Shown: positions 19,354 through 32,029, counted from the stretch's first letter. The stretch: 64,000 bases of DNA from Miltochrista miniata (GCA_933228765.1 OW121755.1:28704684-28768683); one strand, 5' to 3'. Program-made: numbers and translations. The notes: generated from the sequence alone by a model not told the origin.

Positions 19354-22300
19354 GGGCCTGTATCTTTAGAGTGACTCGTAACTTGATTACAGCTAACATA
19401 AAATATCAGCATTCGCCCTACGTTCGTCGAGTCCCGTGTTAAATAAATAAGATTCTTCATCTATACGCACAATTATTTAAAACGCCACTAACAAAGATTA
19501 AGTGTACTAACCTACTATTGAATATCTGAAATAAAAATTATGATTATTATAATAATATCGATAGTACCGAAAAAGATACCTAAATGTGAAAATACTTACA
19601 GTGTGGAATGCTAAAGGTTAAAAGGCATAAAATTCAATGCACTTGGTCAACAGTCTCAATATTAAAGATTTGCTCGGAGTCTTTTGATATCTGATTCTTT
19701 TGTCACACGATTGCACTTTGAATATTGCTCTCTCCAGAACTGTTTATATAAATTGTAGTACAATGATGATGAATGATTCCAATTGTTATCATGGGTACCA
19801 GTAGTCTACTTTCTGATATCAATTACATAATGATGTCACTTTTGTTTGTTATAGTATTATATTGTACTGGTTATAAGTATGCCACGTGATTCATAATATT
19901 TCGATGTCTGCGAGTCTGAAAAGATACATATTCGTTTTCACAGTATAAATGCAATAAGTTCAGTAAAATTACTTTGAACAGTATTTTAAGTACTGAAAGT
20001 TACTTTATGAGTTAGGAGATGAAATTGTCCGTTTTTCTCTTCCGTAAGAAAATCGATAAACTATGCAGCCCTACGCCAGAGGGGATGCTGTAGTGAAATA
20101 AAAAATAATTTAAAAAATATACTTGGACGAGACGTGACTTTAGCCTCTGGGAAATAAAAATGTTCAAACAATTACCCTGTATATACAATACAGAATTATC
20201 TGTTAATCGCCATAAAGAGAAACTTAGAGCTGAGGACGTGTTCATGTCACATTTATATATTTTAATTACCCTTTGTGTATAACGCGGGTTTAACCGTAAA
20301 ATTACAATTTGAACGTATAATTTTTAAATGTACGGATGGATGTTACACTCTGTAGTTAGCGAGTTCTCGCTCGGTTGAATCCGAGTGTCAAAGTTCCTAT
20401 ATAGATGTTGTTGAACTTGCAAAACTGTTATGACAAATAAAATGTGAATAAACTACTTGAAGCTACTGTTTTCAATGCGAGGATACTTCCTGCCTTTGTT
20501 TATTAATGCTTGTTCTGTTTGCCGAATTTAGCGCGTCGCACGACATATAAATAATGCGCCAATGTTCCTTTATGTGTCCGTTTCAAAAGGAATGATTATA
20601 AAGCAGTTTTCTTGTTTGCCTTATATTGCCTGCTTATTCAAAGGTTTATACTAAGATATATTTAAACCTCCATTTCGCCGCCTGCTCTTGGGTCCGTCTA
20701 AGTCGCGAACTTGTTTTCGTCAATGCTAATTCTATATCTACATTAATGTATACTTAATGCTAGTATCTTCTTCAGCACAATTCGTCATAGACATAGTCAT
20801 ATAAAGATAAATACCCGTTTTGTTTAATATTATATTAACCTTGGTTATGTTCGTTATATACTCAGAGCAGCAAACACAGGCCACGAACCAATAGAAATTC
20901 GAAAATCGACCAAAACATTCCGAGGTATGGACAAAGGTTGCAAATTAAAGCTCGGTTGTACTGAACGTTTGGTTATATTGGCCCGTTGTGTGGACAATAA
21001 ATCAGTGACATCCGTAATTTGAAATCTTTCGAATGTTTCCTGCGAAGCTCCGCTGTGCCCGGGTTCGGTCGTTGCTCTCGGGCCTGGCAACCCTATTTCC
21101 CTTGCGACGGATATTAACGTCGGGACTGCGTTCCAAACGATTATAATCACAAGGGCAGACCTAACGGGACACTAAATGCGAGGGTACGTTCGAGAGTCCA
21201 CAATACGGGCAGTATTTTCAATGTGCTTTTTGCCTCAGTGAATACTTAGCTTGTTTTGAACTTTACGCATTGGTTTTGTTCGTCTCGTTCTAGCTCACGG
21301 ATTTATTATATTCTATTTCTTCCCGTCTCTTCACTTCCCTATAGCAGTCACGTTTTTGGTTGATCTTGCATATCACAAAGTAAGATAATTCGTTAAAGCA
21401 CCCATAAAACATAATACGACGTATCTACATAATTCTGTAAACTATTGTTACGAACATTGTTTTAAAACAAATTATGGTTCGGAAGACCCTTAAACAGTGT
21501 TGCGTTGCACCTTGTTGGGGCATGAATTGGTATGTTAATTGTGAACTTTGCTTTGTCAAGTGCCGTTTGTCAGCAAGTATATGTCACGAACCAGCGGTTA
21601 ACTCTTAAAGTAGTTTCTAAAGCCACCGTATTGTTATGATAATTGAGTATTGTTGAAAATTGAATTACCTATTAAATGAAGATAGTATACATTAGTAATT
21701 TAAGCAACCCGGTTAGACAAGCAAGTTACACTGATAACTGAGCTTCAACTATTTACCAACTTTTTAGTTAAATGTCAAATGTTTCTGATATAAAATTGAG
21801 AGTGATCTCACCAAAAGCATTGTGCGTGTTATAAAGAGCGATTGCGATACTTAATACTATTAATAGCATTTGTTAAAATCTATGAGCAGTAGGCGTATAA
21901 GTTTTATTGTGGTTAGAGTTATTGCGGATATAAATCAGGCCCAGACTACTGCCCCCGCAGTCCACCACATTACAAATCGTCGAAACCTTCCTACCTATTG
22001 TGAAACTTTTAATGAACTTCGGGCACAGTTCAGACCAGAGCCATAAAACATTTTTTCCTATATAGGAAGTTAGCCCAAACTAAGTTTTTATCCGAACGCA
22101 TATTCAACAGCTATTAGGTGATTTGAATGCAAATCGAAAAGCTTTGAAAGTTTTATTTGTCTGGATGACGGATCACCCAAGCCGAGAAGAAATTTATATT
22201 GAAATTTGGCGCATGCTCCTTTTGACTATTTTTTTTCTTTTCATTCCGAATATTGGCAAATCATGCCATTTGAAAGTTGTAGAAATTGAAGACTTTAATG

Positions 22301-22674
22301 CCCCTCTAGTGCTTTAGGGGCGTTGAATAATTAGGAAATATGTTCCTGCTGCTGACTGGTCAGCTAATTACTGAAAAACCATATGTGCTGTTCAAATCTA
22401 GTATCGTCAAAGGAATGCATGTCCTTTCGTGGGGCTCACTCAAAAAATGAGTCCGTCGTCGATATTTAATTTGAAAAATGTAAAGAACCATTCATTATTA
22501 AATACTTGGAACATTTCTTGTATTGCTGTTCCTTTACTTGGCATAAGACCAACTTACGTGGTTTAAAAAAACCTTTAATTGTAAAGTAGGTAGAACTGAT
22601 CAGTAACACTATGACAAAAGGTTAATACTATTGAAATTTCTATTTTCTAACGCGACGTTTCTCGATTGTTTCAG
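19354..22674. other. Intron up to nemo exon A, nothing recognised
   Basis: 3.3 kb of AT-rich intron. A 98-codon minus-strand open frame at 20854-21150 is in a GC-richer patch but has no family resemblance and no splice context that I can defend. A GCCCCT/AGGGGC hairpin lies at 22300-22321. Confidence 0.5.
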
Positions 22675-22804
22675 GGCGGTGACAGACCCTCGCGATGGCC
22701 GGCGTGTTGCACTGAAAAAGCTGCCGAATGTATTCCAGTCGCTTGTCTCCTCTAAACGTGTGTTTCGCGAGCTGAAGATGCTATGCTTCTTCAAACACGA
22801 AAAC
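22675..22804 (+). CDS. nmo: nemo (NLK) kinase, internal exon A: ATP-binding lobe
   Basis: Internal coding exon of Nemo, the Nemo-like kinase: a proline-directed Ser/Thr kinase of the MAPK-related group that acts in Wnt, planar polarity and TGF-beta/BMP signalling in insects (family knowledge). The exon starts with the last base of a Trp codon, then encodes 43 residues beginning AVTDPRDGRRVALKKLPNVF and ending FFKHEN. Visible kinase landmarks are the VALKK strand with the ATP-anchoring lysine and the alpha-C segment RVFRELKML with its glutamate. The acceptor is a pyrimidine tract ending TTTCAG at 22674; the donor is a consensus GTAAGT at 22805. The exon ends in phase 0 and joins the next exon in frame. 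Codons look intact, with no stop or frameshift. The upstream exon with the rest of the glycine loop is outside the window. Identification rests on near-identity to the remembered Nemo/NLK kinase domain and is very secure. Confidence 0.96.
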
Positions 22805-22856
22805 GTAAGTACATTTCTATACAGTATAGAAAATTAAATTGCGAAAGTGCGAAAGA

Positions 22857-22906
22857 AGAGGCGGTACACGCTGCCGACACTATTGTCGGCAGCGTGTACC
22901 GCCTCT
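22857..22906. repeat. Perfect 23-bp palindrome with 4-bp loop
   Basis: Arms 22857-22879 and 22884-22906 are exact inverted copies around CTAT. It is GC-rich (core GGTACACGCTGCCGACA) and 52 bp downstream of the exon A donor. Its right arm is the start of a family 2 retroposon fragment. Confidence 0.9.
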
Positions 22907-23010
22907 GGTGTTAACGTCGTTGTGCAAACGTTAATATTCTTATTTTCCATCAGATTGGCCGGGCCGTAAGCTTGTCTGCCAGGCCACTATAGTGTCCATC
23001 ATAGTATACT
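22884..23010 (+). repeat. Retroposon fragment, family 2
   Basis: GGCAGCGTGTACCGCCTCTG followed by GGCCGTAAGCTTGTCTGCC. Its first 23 bp form the right arm of the hairpin at 22857-22906. Confidence 0.5.
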
Positions 23011-23216
23011 TTTCTCTATCGTGCCATAAAAACTTGAAACAACCTATCAGCACTGTTATCTGCTCTATTATGTCCTTCAAGCGGAGTGTGAAAAGACGTA
23101 TGTTGGGGTCATAAACAAGAGGTCTACTGTTAATAGGGTTATGATAGCAGCGCTATGACTTCAACTTCTTTAGCCGTTGCCATGACCGACTTCAACAGTA
23201 AGTAACATTTTTAGGG

Positions 23217-23328
23217 TCGGCAGCGCGAGAGTGGCGCCTCTGGTGTTGCAAACGTTCATAGGCTGCGGTGACCTTCTGGTGGGCCGTATGCTTGTCTGCC
23301 ACCTTAGTGGTATAAAAAAAACAATAGC
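23217..23328 (+). repeat. Retroposon fragment, family 2, best copy
   Basis: AGTGGCGCCTCTGGTGTTGC, TTCATAGGCTGCGGTGACCT and GTCTGCCACCTTAGTGGTAT, followed by an A-run. Confidence 0.6.
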
Positions 23329-24089
23329 TAAGCAGTACTTCGGTTACGAATCATATCTATTAGTTCAAATTACCCTATTATCGCTGTCTTGAAACAAGGA
23401 AAGGTCGTTATCAAAACAATTCATGCCACAATAACAAAGGCCATATTCATTTCACCTAAAAGAAAATATATCTTATAATCCAATAATATTTCCACAAGAA
23501 TATCTCGTCCTTCCCAATAAAGACTGTCCCATTTCTCTTTGACATTGAACTTTTCCGCTTTTATTCCTCTATGTAAAATTGTTTGTTTTAAAACTGCTTT
23601 TGGTGTTCGTGGGACGGGGAGTCGCTCCCACGGAGTTTTATTAACTGTAATTGGAGCACCTTACCGCCGTGTTTGGTTATTACCTTTCTTATTAGTGAGA
23701 ATTTCTACATTCAGAAGTTCAATAAAGTGCCTGAATGATAATTTAAGCATTTATATTCTCACCTGCCTTTATAAGTACTTACATTGTATTCGTCTATCGG
23801 CCAGTAATAATTCCAACCCGTTCGATATATTCGTGCCCACCTCAGATCCCATTGTTATGATAATGCGGTTTGTATTGGACATTATCACGAAAATAAATTA
23901 TAACGCGGTACGCTCTCATTATAATTTTATTTGTGTTCACTGTTTATCGATCAGTAATTCAGTATGTGTTTGCGGTCACTGTGTTTGTCACCACTATAAT
24001 CATTTCCATTGAAATAACGCTTACATATCCCTATCCAGGAAATGTAAACGTGTGAACGTCAAATTAATGTGAGCTTTTTGTCTTCACAG

Positions 24090-24145
24090 GTCTTATCAGC
24101 GTTGGATATATTACAACCGCCTGGCCTCGACTTCTTCCAGGAAAT
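24090..24145 (+). CDS. nmo: nemo (NLK) kinase, internal exon B (56-bp short exon)
   Basis: Short 56-bp exon of nemo encoding VLSALDILQPPGLDFFQE plus two bases (AT) of an isoleucine codon completed by the next exon. It begins in phase 0 after a TCTTCACAG acceptor and ends in phase 2. This is the kinase-lobe segment between alpha-C and the hinge that in Nemo/NLK reads ALDILQPP. The donor is GTATCC, a weak match to the GTRAGT consensus, although the intron it opens is about 34.7 kb long. The exon is too short for an ORF scan; it was found by continuing the kinase sequence from exon A. The ATT codon formed across the junction gives QEIYVITEL, exactly the expected Nemo sequence, which validates both splice sites. 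Confidence 0.93.
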
Positions 24146-25449
24146 GTATCCTTTTTACAATAAAGATAAAATAACCATGATCACTAGAAGTTAGAAGCCC
24201 GTTTAACGAATATGTGAGGCGGTAATTTCAACGGTAGCATTGACCTCACACTTGATTCCTCGATGCATTTCTAGAATAGTCGGAACTGTTAGAAGCATTC
24301 AGTAAACGTTTCACTCCTGTTTCTATTTTATGTTCGCCGGCGTTATTGAGTTTTACTCGTTGAGTTGTCAGCGTCTCAATTCCTTGATACTTTATCTTGG
24401 TTTGATTTCTATCTGCAGCTACACTGGCGGCTCTCAGGATTTATAGTGATGCATTTAAAGTCCAAACGTGGAATATTTATTAAGTACTAGCTGATGATTT
24501 CTGATACGCGTGAAGTTCTCACGAGGGCTAATTTATCAATATAAGGTATGTATGTGCAGATTGTGCAGACATTGTTGATTGCGACATTATCAATTGTGAT
24601 TTGTTATGTTTTTTTTTATTTCACTACATAATAATAAGTTACGTTACACTACTCATAATCCGTTAATAATGACGTGAAATGATAATAATATTATTATCTT
24701 AATCCAATAGCTCATTCACCCACACTATCAGTTTACACCACACCTGCTCCACTTCCTTTGATATTCACGATGATACATAGCCCATTTTTCTTCGGAACAA
24801 TTTGGTTTTCTAATGGAGGAGAACTAAAGCCAGTTCATACGTTTATCAATTTTAAACAAACAAACCTTTACACTTTGTAATATTAGTTTGGATAGACATC
24901 ACATAGAGATAATACAGCCATAGATTACTTCAATTTCACGCTGTCTGGTCCAATCATTTTAGAGGTTGATCATCGAAGTGTCGCATGTCGTACATCAATT
25001 TTCAGGGTGTATCGCGTTACTACCAATTTCGTCATCCCGCGACATAAACCGCAATTTATCTTTCTCAGCCGACTTATAAATATCTGACCGAATACTGCCG
25101 GTTTTATGTTTCAATTTTTATATCTCCCTGTCTATTGTGATTTTTATTACTTAGTCTATTCTTTAATATTTACGGCTAAGTTATACGGTTGTGTTGTTGC
25201 TTCTGTTACGCTGTTACAGCCTTATTTGTTCTAAATTCACTAAGGGTGTCAGTGTCAAGATCAAGATTCAATAGCGTATTCTCCCCATGTGTAATTAGGC
25301 TCTTTACTACGATATTATGTACTACGAACTACGATCTATAAGATTAGATATTCGGTATCAATTTTTACTTCAAATCTTGTTCTATTCTGGTTATAAATAG
25401 TCATTTATGTATGACACACCCTCCAGACCTAAAAGTATCCTGAAACAAA
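24146..25449. other. Start of the giant intron, little recognised
   Basis: Only a relic of a Helitron-like end (AAACAAACAAACC with TAATATTAGTTTGGATAG, about 24855-24893) is visible. The remainder is unassigned. Confidence 0.45.
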
Positions 25450-26553
25450 AAAAAAATTCTATAAAAAATAAAACCGACTTCAATGAAATCCTGAAAAATA
25501 TAATTTACCTAGCACAAAGTAATATGTATTTTGATTTATCTGATTTTATTCAATATCATATTGAAGTCGGCGCCAAGTAAACCTATAGCTTTATGTAGGT
25601 ATTATTCATGGCACCAACTTCAATATTATATTGAATAAAATCTGATAAATCAAAATACATTACTTTGTGCTAAGTAAATTATATTTTTCAGGATTTCATT
25701 GAAGTCGGTTTTATTTTTTATTGAAATTTTTTTTTTTCATTATTTTAAGTGACGGGTGAACCGAAATATATATCTATCTAAGTGAAAGTTCTCATCAATA
25801 CAAATCAATCAAGCCCAAACACAAGGTAGCTGCTGTAAATCGTTAAGGAAGTCCCTCGAGTGTCTTTCGGTTCTATCACCAGATCGACTGCAGACAGTCA
25901 TTAAATTGTAGTACATTAAAGCACTGAATTAAAAAGTTAACAAACGCACTAGTTGTCCCTACAATTTTCGGTGGTTGCCCTCGATTTCTCCTGGATCCCA
26001 TCATCAGATCCTGATCTGGTTAAAATGGGACCACCTCAGAAGTGAACTCTATACAACAAAAACAGATTTGAAATTTGTCTATAATTGACGAAATATCGGT
26101 GAACATACATAAAACATTGAGAACTTCCTTTTTTTTTAAAGTCGGATCTATCAATCTAGGTGTAAAGTTCTCATCAATACAAATCAATTAAGCCCAAACA
26201 CAAGGTAACTGCTGTAAATTGTTAAGGAATGCCCTCGACTGTCTTTCGACTCTATCATCAGGTCGATTCCAGACCTTCATTAAAGTGTAGAACATTAAAG
26301 CACTTAATTAAAAAGTGAACAAACGCACTAGTTGTTCCTACAATTTACGGTGGTTGCCCTCGTTTTCTCCTGGATCCCATCATCAGATCCAGACCTGGTG
26401 AAAATGGGACCACCTCAAAAGTAAACCCTATTAAACAGAAAAAGAAATTTTGAAATTCGTCTATAATTGACGAAAATATCGCTTAACATACATAAAAAAA
26501 AATATATACAGACGAATTGAGAACCTCCTCCTTTTTTTGAAGTCGGTTAAAAA
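25450..26553 (+). mobile_element. Palindrome-headed composite repeat, copy C
   Basis: Same layout as copy B: palindrome 25450-25734 (inner GGCGCC 25569-25574 and GGCACC 25610-25615), two modules with a period of 379 bp separated by AAAGTCGGATC, and the end TGAAGTCGGTTAAAAA. Its arm tips read CTTCAATGAAATCCTG and their complement, unlike the other copies. Confidence 0.8.
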
Positions 26554-27330
26554 GTAAGTCAAACCATTTCTTTCTTGTACCGCACCGTGATAAATAAGAG
26601 ACAAACACAATTTTCCCATTTATAAATATTAGTATTACAAATAGCTTTTCTAACGGATATACATTGCTTACGGTTAGCCATTTCGCAAATGATGAAACAG
26701 CGACAAGCAATTTTATTGATAACGGTTTCAATTGATTGAAATAAGCAATATTATTAATATCTGAATGGCAGATGCGTATTGAACAAACACTGACAAATGT
26801 ATTCAAAAATGCAATTAACTCCATAATGGCGTTTATTATTTCGCCTATAACCGACGTTCGCGGCGTCAGCTGGCTGTAATACATTGATCTACCCTCCCTA
26901 CGATATTTTATTCCTTTACAAGTTATATTGAAATTCGAATGGCATTCGACAACCGCGCACCGAAACTTCTCCCTTCACAATCTACTCATAAAGGAAAAAG
27001 ACGAGTTCTGGTACAAGAACCTTCTTGCTAATAGAATCGTAAATTTTAATTGGACGTATGTTCCTATGATAACGTATCGTGTTCTCGAATTCTCGATGTA
27101 TGACGTTAGACTAAAGGCCAGCTAATGAAATTTCACAACAAAAATGAATAAAACCTTTTGCAATACGCATGTCGTATTTTTAAAGAAGGTATCTGGAAAT
27201 GTATAAACTAATTTCGATCCAAACGAGATCTTTTAGCCTGATTTAACAGAATTTTGAACTCGAAAAATTTACCTCGTAATTTTTGACTTAAAATGTTTTC
27301 CTCGTTAGCTGCCATATTAAATAACTGTTA
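26554..27330. other. Intron, nothing recognised
   Basis: AT-rich. The 133-codon minus-strand frame near 26483-26884 overlaps the repeat edge and shows no domain. Confidence 0.45.
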
Positions 27331-27588
27331 GGCGTAAAACAGACGACGGGGCGGGCCGGGCCGGTCAATTTCGCCGCGAACGATAGCGCTAAAGGAATCC
27401 TATACTACCAACGCACACGAAGGGCAAAAAGACCGCGCCGCCGCTGTCCGCCGGGCACTGGCGGCGCGGCATGTCCGTGGCTCGCCGCCATGAATCACAC
27501 AAACCAGTTTGTATGAAGTAACGCAGACGGGGCGGCGCGGGGCGGCGCGGGCCGGCCAGGCTCAGTCCTCGCCGCACGTTTTCTAGTG

Positions 27589-27783
27589 ATGGACGCCTTC
27601 GACGTCGAAAATTTAATTTCTCAAGTCGAAAAAAGATCGCCGATTTATAATACGGCATTAAAAGAATATCACGATGTAAATGAAAAGAGGAAGCTATGGA
27701 ACCAAATATGCCAGGCAATATATACGCCTGCATTAAGGGATGAGTTGTCATCGAGTACCCAGTACTCCCTATTAGTCCATTGA
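27589..27783 (+). pseudogene. MADF-domain DNA-binding protein remnant
   Basis: Open frame from ATG 27589 to a stop at 27781-27783, 64 residues starting MDAFDVENLISQVEKRSPIY. It matches the start of a MADF (Adf-1-type Myb/SANT-like) domain: LI..V...SPIY....KEYHD..EKRKLWNQI. It is cut off after about 60 residues by the junction with the nested fold-back repeat, so the rest of the domain and protein is lost. A second, 5'-truncated copy of its last part lies in the 203-bp tandem duplicate (27851 onward), where AVWDEL replaces ALRDEL; the Trp version looks closer to the family. Probably the accessory ORF of the surrounding Harbinger-like element. Confidence 0.6.
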
Positions 27784-28053
27784 AATGTTACAATTTAAGG
27801 ACCGAATATTGCATTTGTTAGAGGACGCAATTTTATTTTTGGGACATGTGTAATACGGCATTAAAAGAATATCACGATGTAAATGAAAAGAGGAAGCTAT
27901 GGAACCAAATATGCCAGGCAATATATACGCCTGCAGTATGGGATGAGTTGTCATCGAGTACCCAGTACTCCCTATTAGTCCATTGAAATGTTACAATTTA
28001 AGGACCGAATATTGCATTTGTTAGAGGACGCAATTTTATTTTTGGGACATGTG
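27648..28053 (+). repeat. 203-bp exact-length tandem duplication
   Basis: 27648-27850 and 27851-28053 are collinear and nearly identical; I noted differences only around TGCATTAAGGG versus TGCAGTATGGG. The unit spans the MADF remnant and the left tip of the nested fold-back repeat, so the duplication came after that insertion. Confidence 0.85.
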
Positions 28054-28695
28054 TGGGGGGTCAATAGAAGCTTAACCTCAAGTTGGTGGGGTTGCCACCC
28101 TTGTCCCCCGGCCGCAATCTTAAAAAGGGGTGAAAACACTTTTTCCTCAATATCTCGGAAACTATGAGTCTTACAAAAAAATTGTGAAAACTTAATTTGT
28201 AGCAAATTGTTTTGCCTACAAATATGTCAAAAAATTTTTGTCCTAAATTAAAAATAATAAACAAAAAATTGAAAATAAAATTATAAAAATTTTCTTTTTT
28301 GCTCTGTGGCATTTTTTTAAAAATTTCTCTTTAAAGATCATCTACAAGATTAGTCTGAGGTATTATTTTTGTAAAATGTATAAAAAAAGTTAAAGACCAA
28401 AAAAGATTTTTTTTATAAAAAATTTCCAAATTTTTTGTTAAGTTATATACACATTTGTAGGCAACACAATATGCTACAAATTATGCTTCTACAATTTTTT
28501 TGTAAGACTCATAGTTTCCGAAATGTTGCGAAAAAAGTATTTTTTTCCCCACTCTTTTCAAGATGGCGGCCGGGGGACAAGGGTGGCGACCCCACAAACT
28601 TGAGGTTAAGCTTCTATTGACCCCCCACATATGTCCCGAAAATAAAATTGCGTCCTCTAATAAATGCAAAGCTCATGTAACATTTCAATGGACTA
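27976..28695. mobile_element. Nested fold-back (inverted-repeat) element
   Basis: Two arms of about 250 bp, 27976-28227 and 28441-28695, are inverted copies with scattered differences. They start TAGTCCATTGAAATGTTACA and share the GGACGCAATTTTATTTT, GGGGGGTCAATAGAAGC, ACAAGGGTGG-type and GAAACTATGAGTCTTAC blocks in opposite orientation. The 210-bp AT-rich centre has no ORF. It lies inside the Harbinger-like element. Confidence 0.75.
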
Positions 28696-28939
28696 TATTA
28701 CGATTGCGTCTCTTTCTTTTTTTGTACATTAAATAAGCAACTACTCGAATTCTCTGGGTATCCATTTTCACTGACGCGCTCTTCACTAGAACGAACGTAG
28801 TGAACTAACTGCCCGCCCGTCGCCGTCGTGTGCGTTGCGTTCGCGGGGCGGGCAGTCGCGGGCATCGGCGGACAGACGCGGTCTTTATTACGTCGCGGGC
28901 AAAAAGCCCGGCCCGCCCCGTCGTCTGTCTAGCGCATTA

Positions 28940-31900
28940 AGCAACAAAACGAATTATAAAAGTTAAACGAGAATATTAGTTGATGGAATTTTAGCATAAA
29001 AAGATCCTAGCAGGTTTACACAGCAGGTAAAGAATTGAACCTGTTATATGCAATGAAAACCCGTATCCCTGACATTGACATGAATACAAATGTAATAGTA
29101 GACATTAAGGTGAATAGACAGACAATATAAATGTGATTTTATAAAGAGGATTGGGGAAAGATTTTTGTATGAAGAATGGAACGAATCAATTTCATAAAAG
29201 CTTTCAATATACATACATTGTCCCAAAAGCAGTATTATAAGAAAACTGCGATAGCACAGCACAGCACTGCTGAGAAATAAGAATATTGGACAAAGCAATG
29301 TGAAAGTTTCATCTTTAAACAGGTCTTTTGATATTTGATTGTAAGTTTGGTTAAATGATAATATTTTTTAAAGTGCTATTTTTCTTTTAAAGTGCCAGCC
29401 TTCTTTCATCAACTAACAACCAAAGAGACTTTAAAATCATATTTTGTCCGTATGCGAGGACAACATACTTGTGTGGGTTATCGAAGACACAGTGACAGCT
29501 GCCAAGGGTCACTAGATGCCATACCAGTTTTTGTTTATATTGTTGTCATCGTATGTAACATTCTTTCGCTGCTGTCCAAACCTCACTTCAAATAAAATTA
29601 TCATAAAAGCCTTTACACATTTTATGAGTTATGGTTCTAACTATCTCGGGAAAAGTTCAAAACGTTTTAAATTTAATCAGAATAATAATGATGAACTCTT
29701 ATAGAGATGTGAATTGTCTATAATTTATCGATGTTAAAATCACTCGGCATTCTCAATTCTATCAAAGTGTCGAAATTGTGAATATAGAGCTATAAACGTA
29801 AATTCGTTTAGAGTTCCGATGAGTTGTTTATATTCTCTGCGGGCGATATTTAGAACAGCGTACAACCGAAATAGAACTAAGTGCTTCCGTCGAATAATGT
29901 GTACTGTCGCTTTCGTGTTTTGTTCCACTTGACCCCTGATGCATCATTGCTGCAACCTTCCTTTTCATCTTACAGAATATAGTTTTAAACAAAGAAACCG
30001 ATGTCGGTCTTCCTGGTAACACAATATCGTTTTAAATGTTGTGTGAAGGCTATAACTTGGGATAAAATTATACACTGGGTGATGGCTAATTAAACATCTT
30101 TTTACGCTTAGTTAACTTACTAGACAGGTAGGTACCGAAGCATTATTAGCATTATAAATTCGAATGACGACCAGTGATTCCTCTTAGTAGTAATATATTC
30201 TATCGTCGCTTCCTTCTTACGAACGGAACACCCCGAAAACAAAGAACCGGGAAAAGGAAAATTGGCGCCGAGATGCGAGGTTTCGAACTATAAAGCACTT
30301 CTTGCTCGAGCGGATGTTCAATATTGTACGTAATAGATTTTTATTGAACATAAATTCTGGTTAAAACTTTTTAGTTGTTTTTCGATACAGATGTCAAGTT
30401 CTGCCGATTCTAATTTATATTTTTCCCCGTCGTAGTTTATTTCAAAAGTCTTATTTCATGATCTAATAGATTGCAAATGTAAATTTGTTGGCATTCCTTG
30501 GAGTCAGCCACGTCAGAATTCGTAAATAAACATAATTTTCACACAAAACCCTTTGTGCCTGAAAGTAACTTGGCATACTCTTGGCGTTACCAACGACACG
30601 CCATTGTTTTTGTTCTCCGGCCATTTCTTTTGTTACATGAGCGGTTCCTTTTGTTTGAATGCCTGTTTCTTTTGTCCGTTGGTGTGATGTCTTTGTTTCA
30701 GCGGCAGTGGTGAGTCGCAGGCGCACCATGTCCGCTCGCCGACCGGTACGGTGCAGCGCCCTTGCGCGTGCGCTTCCTAATTAGCGGATTTGCGTGGGCC
30801 GCCTGCACCGATTTAACTTCGCTGTCTCACTCGCTGTACATAGCAATAATCGCCTTTGTATCTATGAGTGTCGCACTTGTAGTTTTTGAATTGAAGTTAT
30901 TAATATTTATCTAAGGACTAAAGTAATGCCTTTATCTTTTATGACTCAATGATCGCTCGATATTTTCAATATTACACCTACCATCAAATCACACGTGTTC
31001 TACTATCGATCGAGAAATAAGTTGATCTTGTTGTATTAAAATTGATACTATGTGTTGTTTTTTCTTTACTAATGCAATTAATACATTGCCCAGAATAACG
31101 TACCTAGTCTAAGCAGTGCTAACAAACTACATTCTCTTTAGATTTCGATCGAGATGTTAATGATGTAGAAGTTTCTTCATGCGGTATTTCTAATTTTCTT
31201 TTACAAACCAGTTAAATAGAAACACTTCGTGTTCAAGTAATCAATGCACGCATACTTACTAAAGTAATACAATTACAACAGGAAATTATTGAATCACCAA
31301 GAAATGTTTATACTTTTATGACCAAAGTTCCTCATCATAACTTTATTATCTGTATGGGCCAATAAAAACATCGGATTTATGAATAACCCAAGTTATGGCG
31401 TTGTCTACTCGTAAAGCACTCGATTTTAATTTCCGATTTATGAATAATACGTTTACAATTAATGAACATGATACTTGTATAAATTATGGCGGCGAGGGTA
31501 CAGATAAATTTATTGGTCTGCTTTAATAACTTTATTTCGTTCATTAGTTTATTTATTTTATATTGGTTAATTGTATTGTCGAATTAATGCACTGCCATAG
31601 TTTCTGTTAACTTATTTGTAACTAGGTTTCATGTTATTTATGTTCAGATTAGGTTCGAGACATTACGAAATTATCGATATAGTTACTACTCTGACGCATA
31701 CATTTATCAATGTGGTGTGGTGACGGATGTATAATGTGAGGCACTAAACTTGTGGGTGAATGAGACTTGATTGAAAGCCAATAGGTCACGGATAGTCGCA
31801 CGAAGCACGTTTGAAAGGTTTCCAAGTGCTCAATGAATGTTCAAATTAAGGGCTCCAAACCTTTTCTATTTGTTCGAGACCTTTCGTAAACATCTGTGGT

Positions 31901-32029
31901 GTTTCATTTATGTTTTCAGTCACAACATGTGCTGCATAATTTATGTGTTTGTTTGTTTTTATAGGGTTTCTAGAACCGTTGTTTTTGATATTGTTTTAGA
32001 ACAGTTTGAAAAGTTTTGACTTATTCTAT
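28940..32029. other. Intron, nothing recognised; GC patch 30700-30812
   Basis: 3.1 kb with no repeat family that I recognise, unusual for this window. A GC-rich patch at 30700-30812 (CGCTCGCCGACCGGTACGG, TGCGCGTGCGCTTCC) stands out and could be regulatory. Confidence 0.45.

Larger units (their letters stand above)
22805..24089 (+). other. nemo intron between exons A and B (1285 bp)
   Basis: GT-AG intron. It holds a perfect 23-bp-arm hairpin (22857-22906) about 50 bp after the donor and two retroposon fragments near 22884-23010 and 23217-23328. The rest, 23329-24089, shows nothing I recognise; a 157-codon open frame there has no family resemblance. Confidence 0.85.
27331..28936 (+). mobile_element. 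PIF/Harbinger-type DNA transposon, defective
   Basis: Inverted ends share ACAGACGACGGGGCGGGCCG (left from 27339, right end complementary up to about 28928). The element is flanked by TTA on both sides (27328-27330 and 28937-28939), the usual target duplication of PIF/Harbinger elements. About 260 bp at the left and 180 bp at the right are GC-rich, in sharp contrast to the AT-rich intron. It carries a MADF-domain remnant, typical of the accessory DNA-binding ORF of insect Harbinger elements, but no transposase. The middle is occupied by a tandem duplication and a nested fold-back repeat. Confidence 0.7.

Noticed and set aside
20854..21150. 98-residue minus-strand ORF as a small gene
   Set aside because: No recognisable domain, no splice or start context; length is within chance expectation in a GC-richer patch.
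23539..24012. 157-residue ORF in the short nemo intron as an alternative exon
   Set aside because: Composition is low-complexity and Cys/His/Ile-rich without a domain; known Nemo sequence joins exon A directly to exon B.
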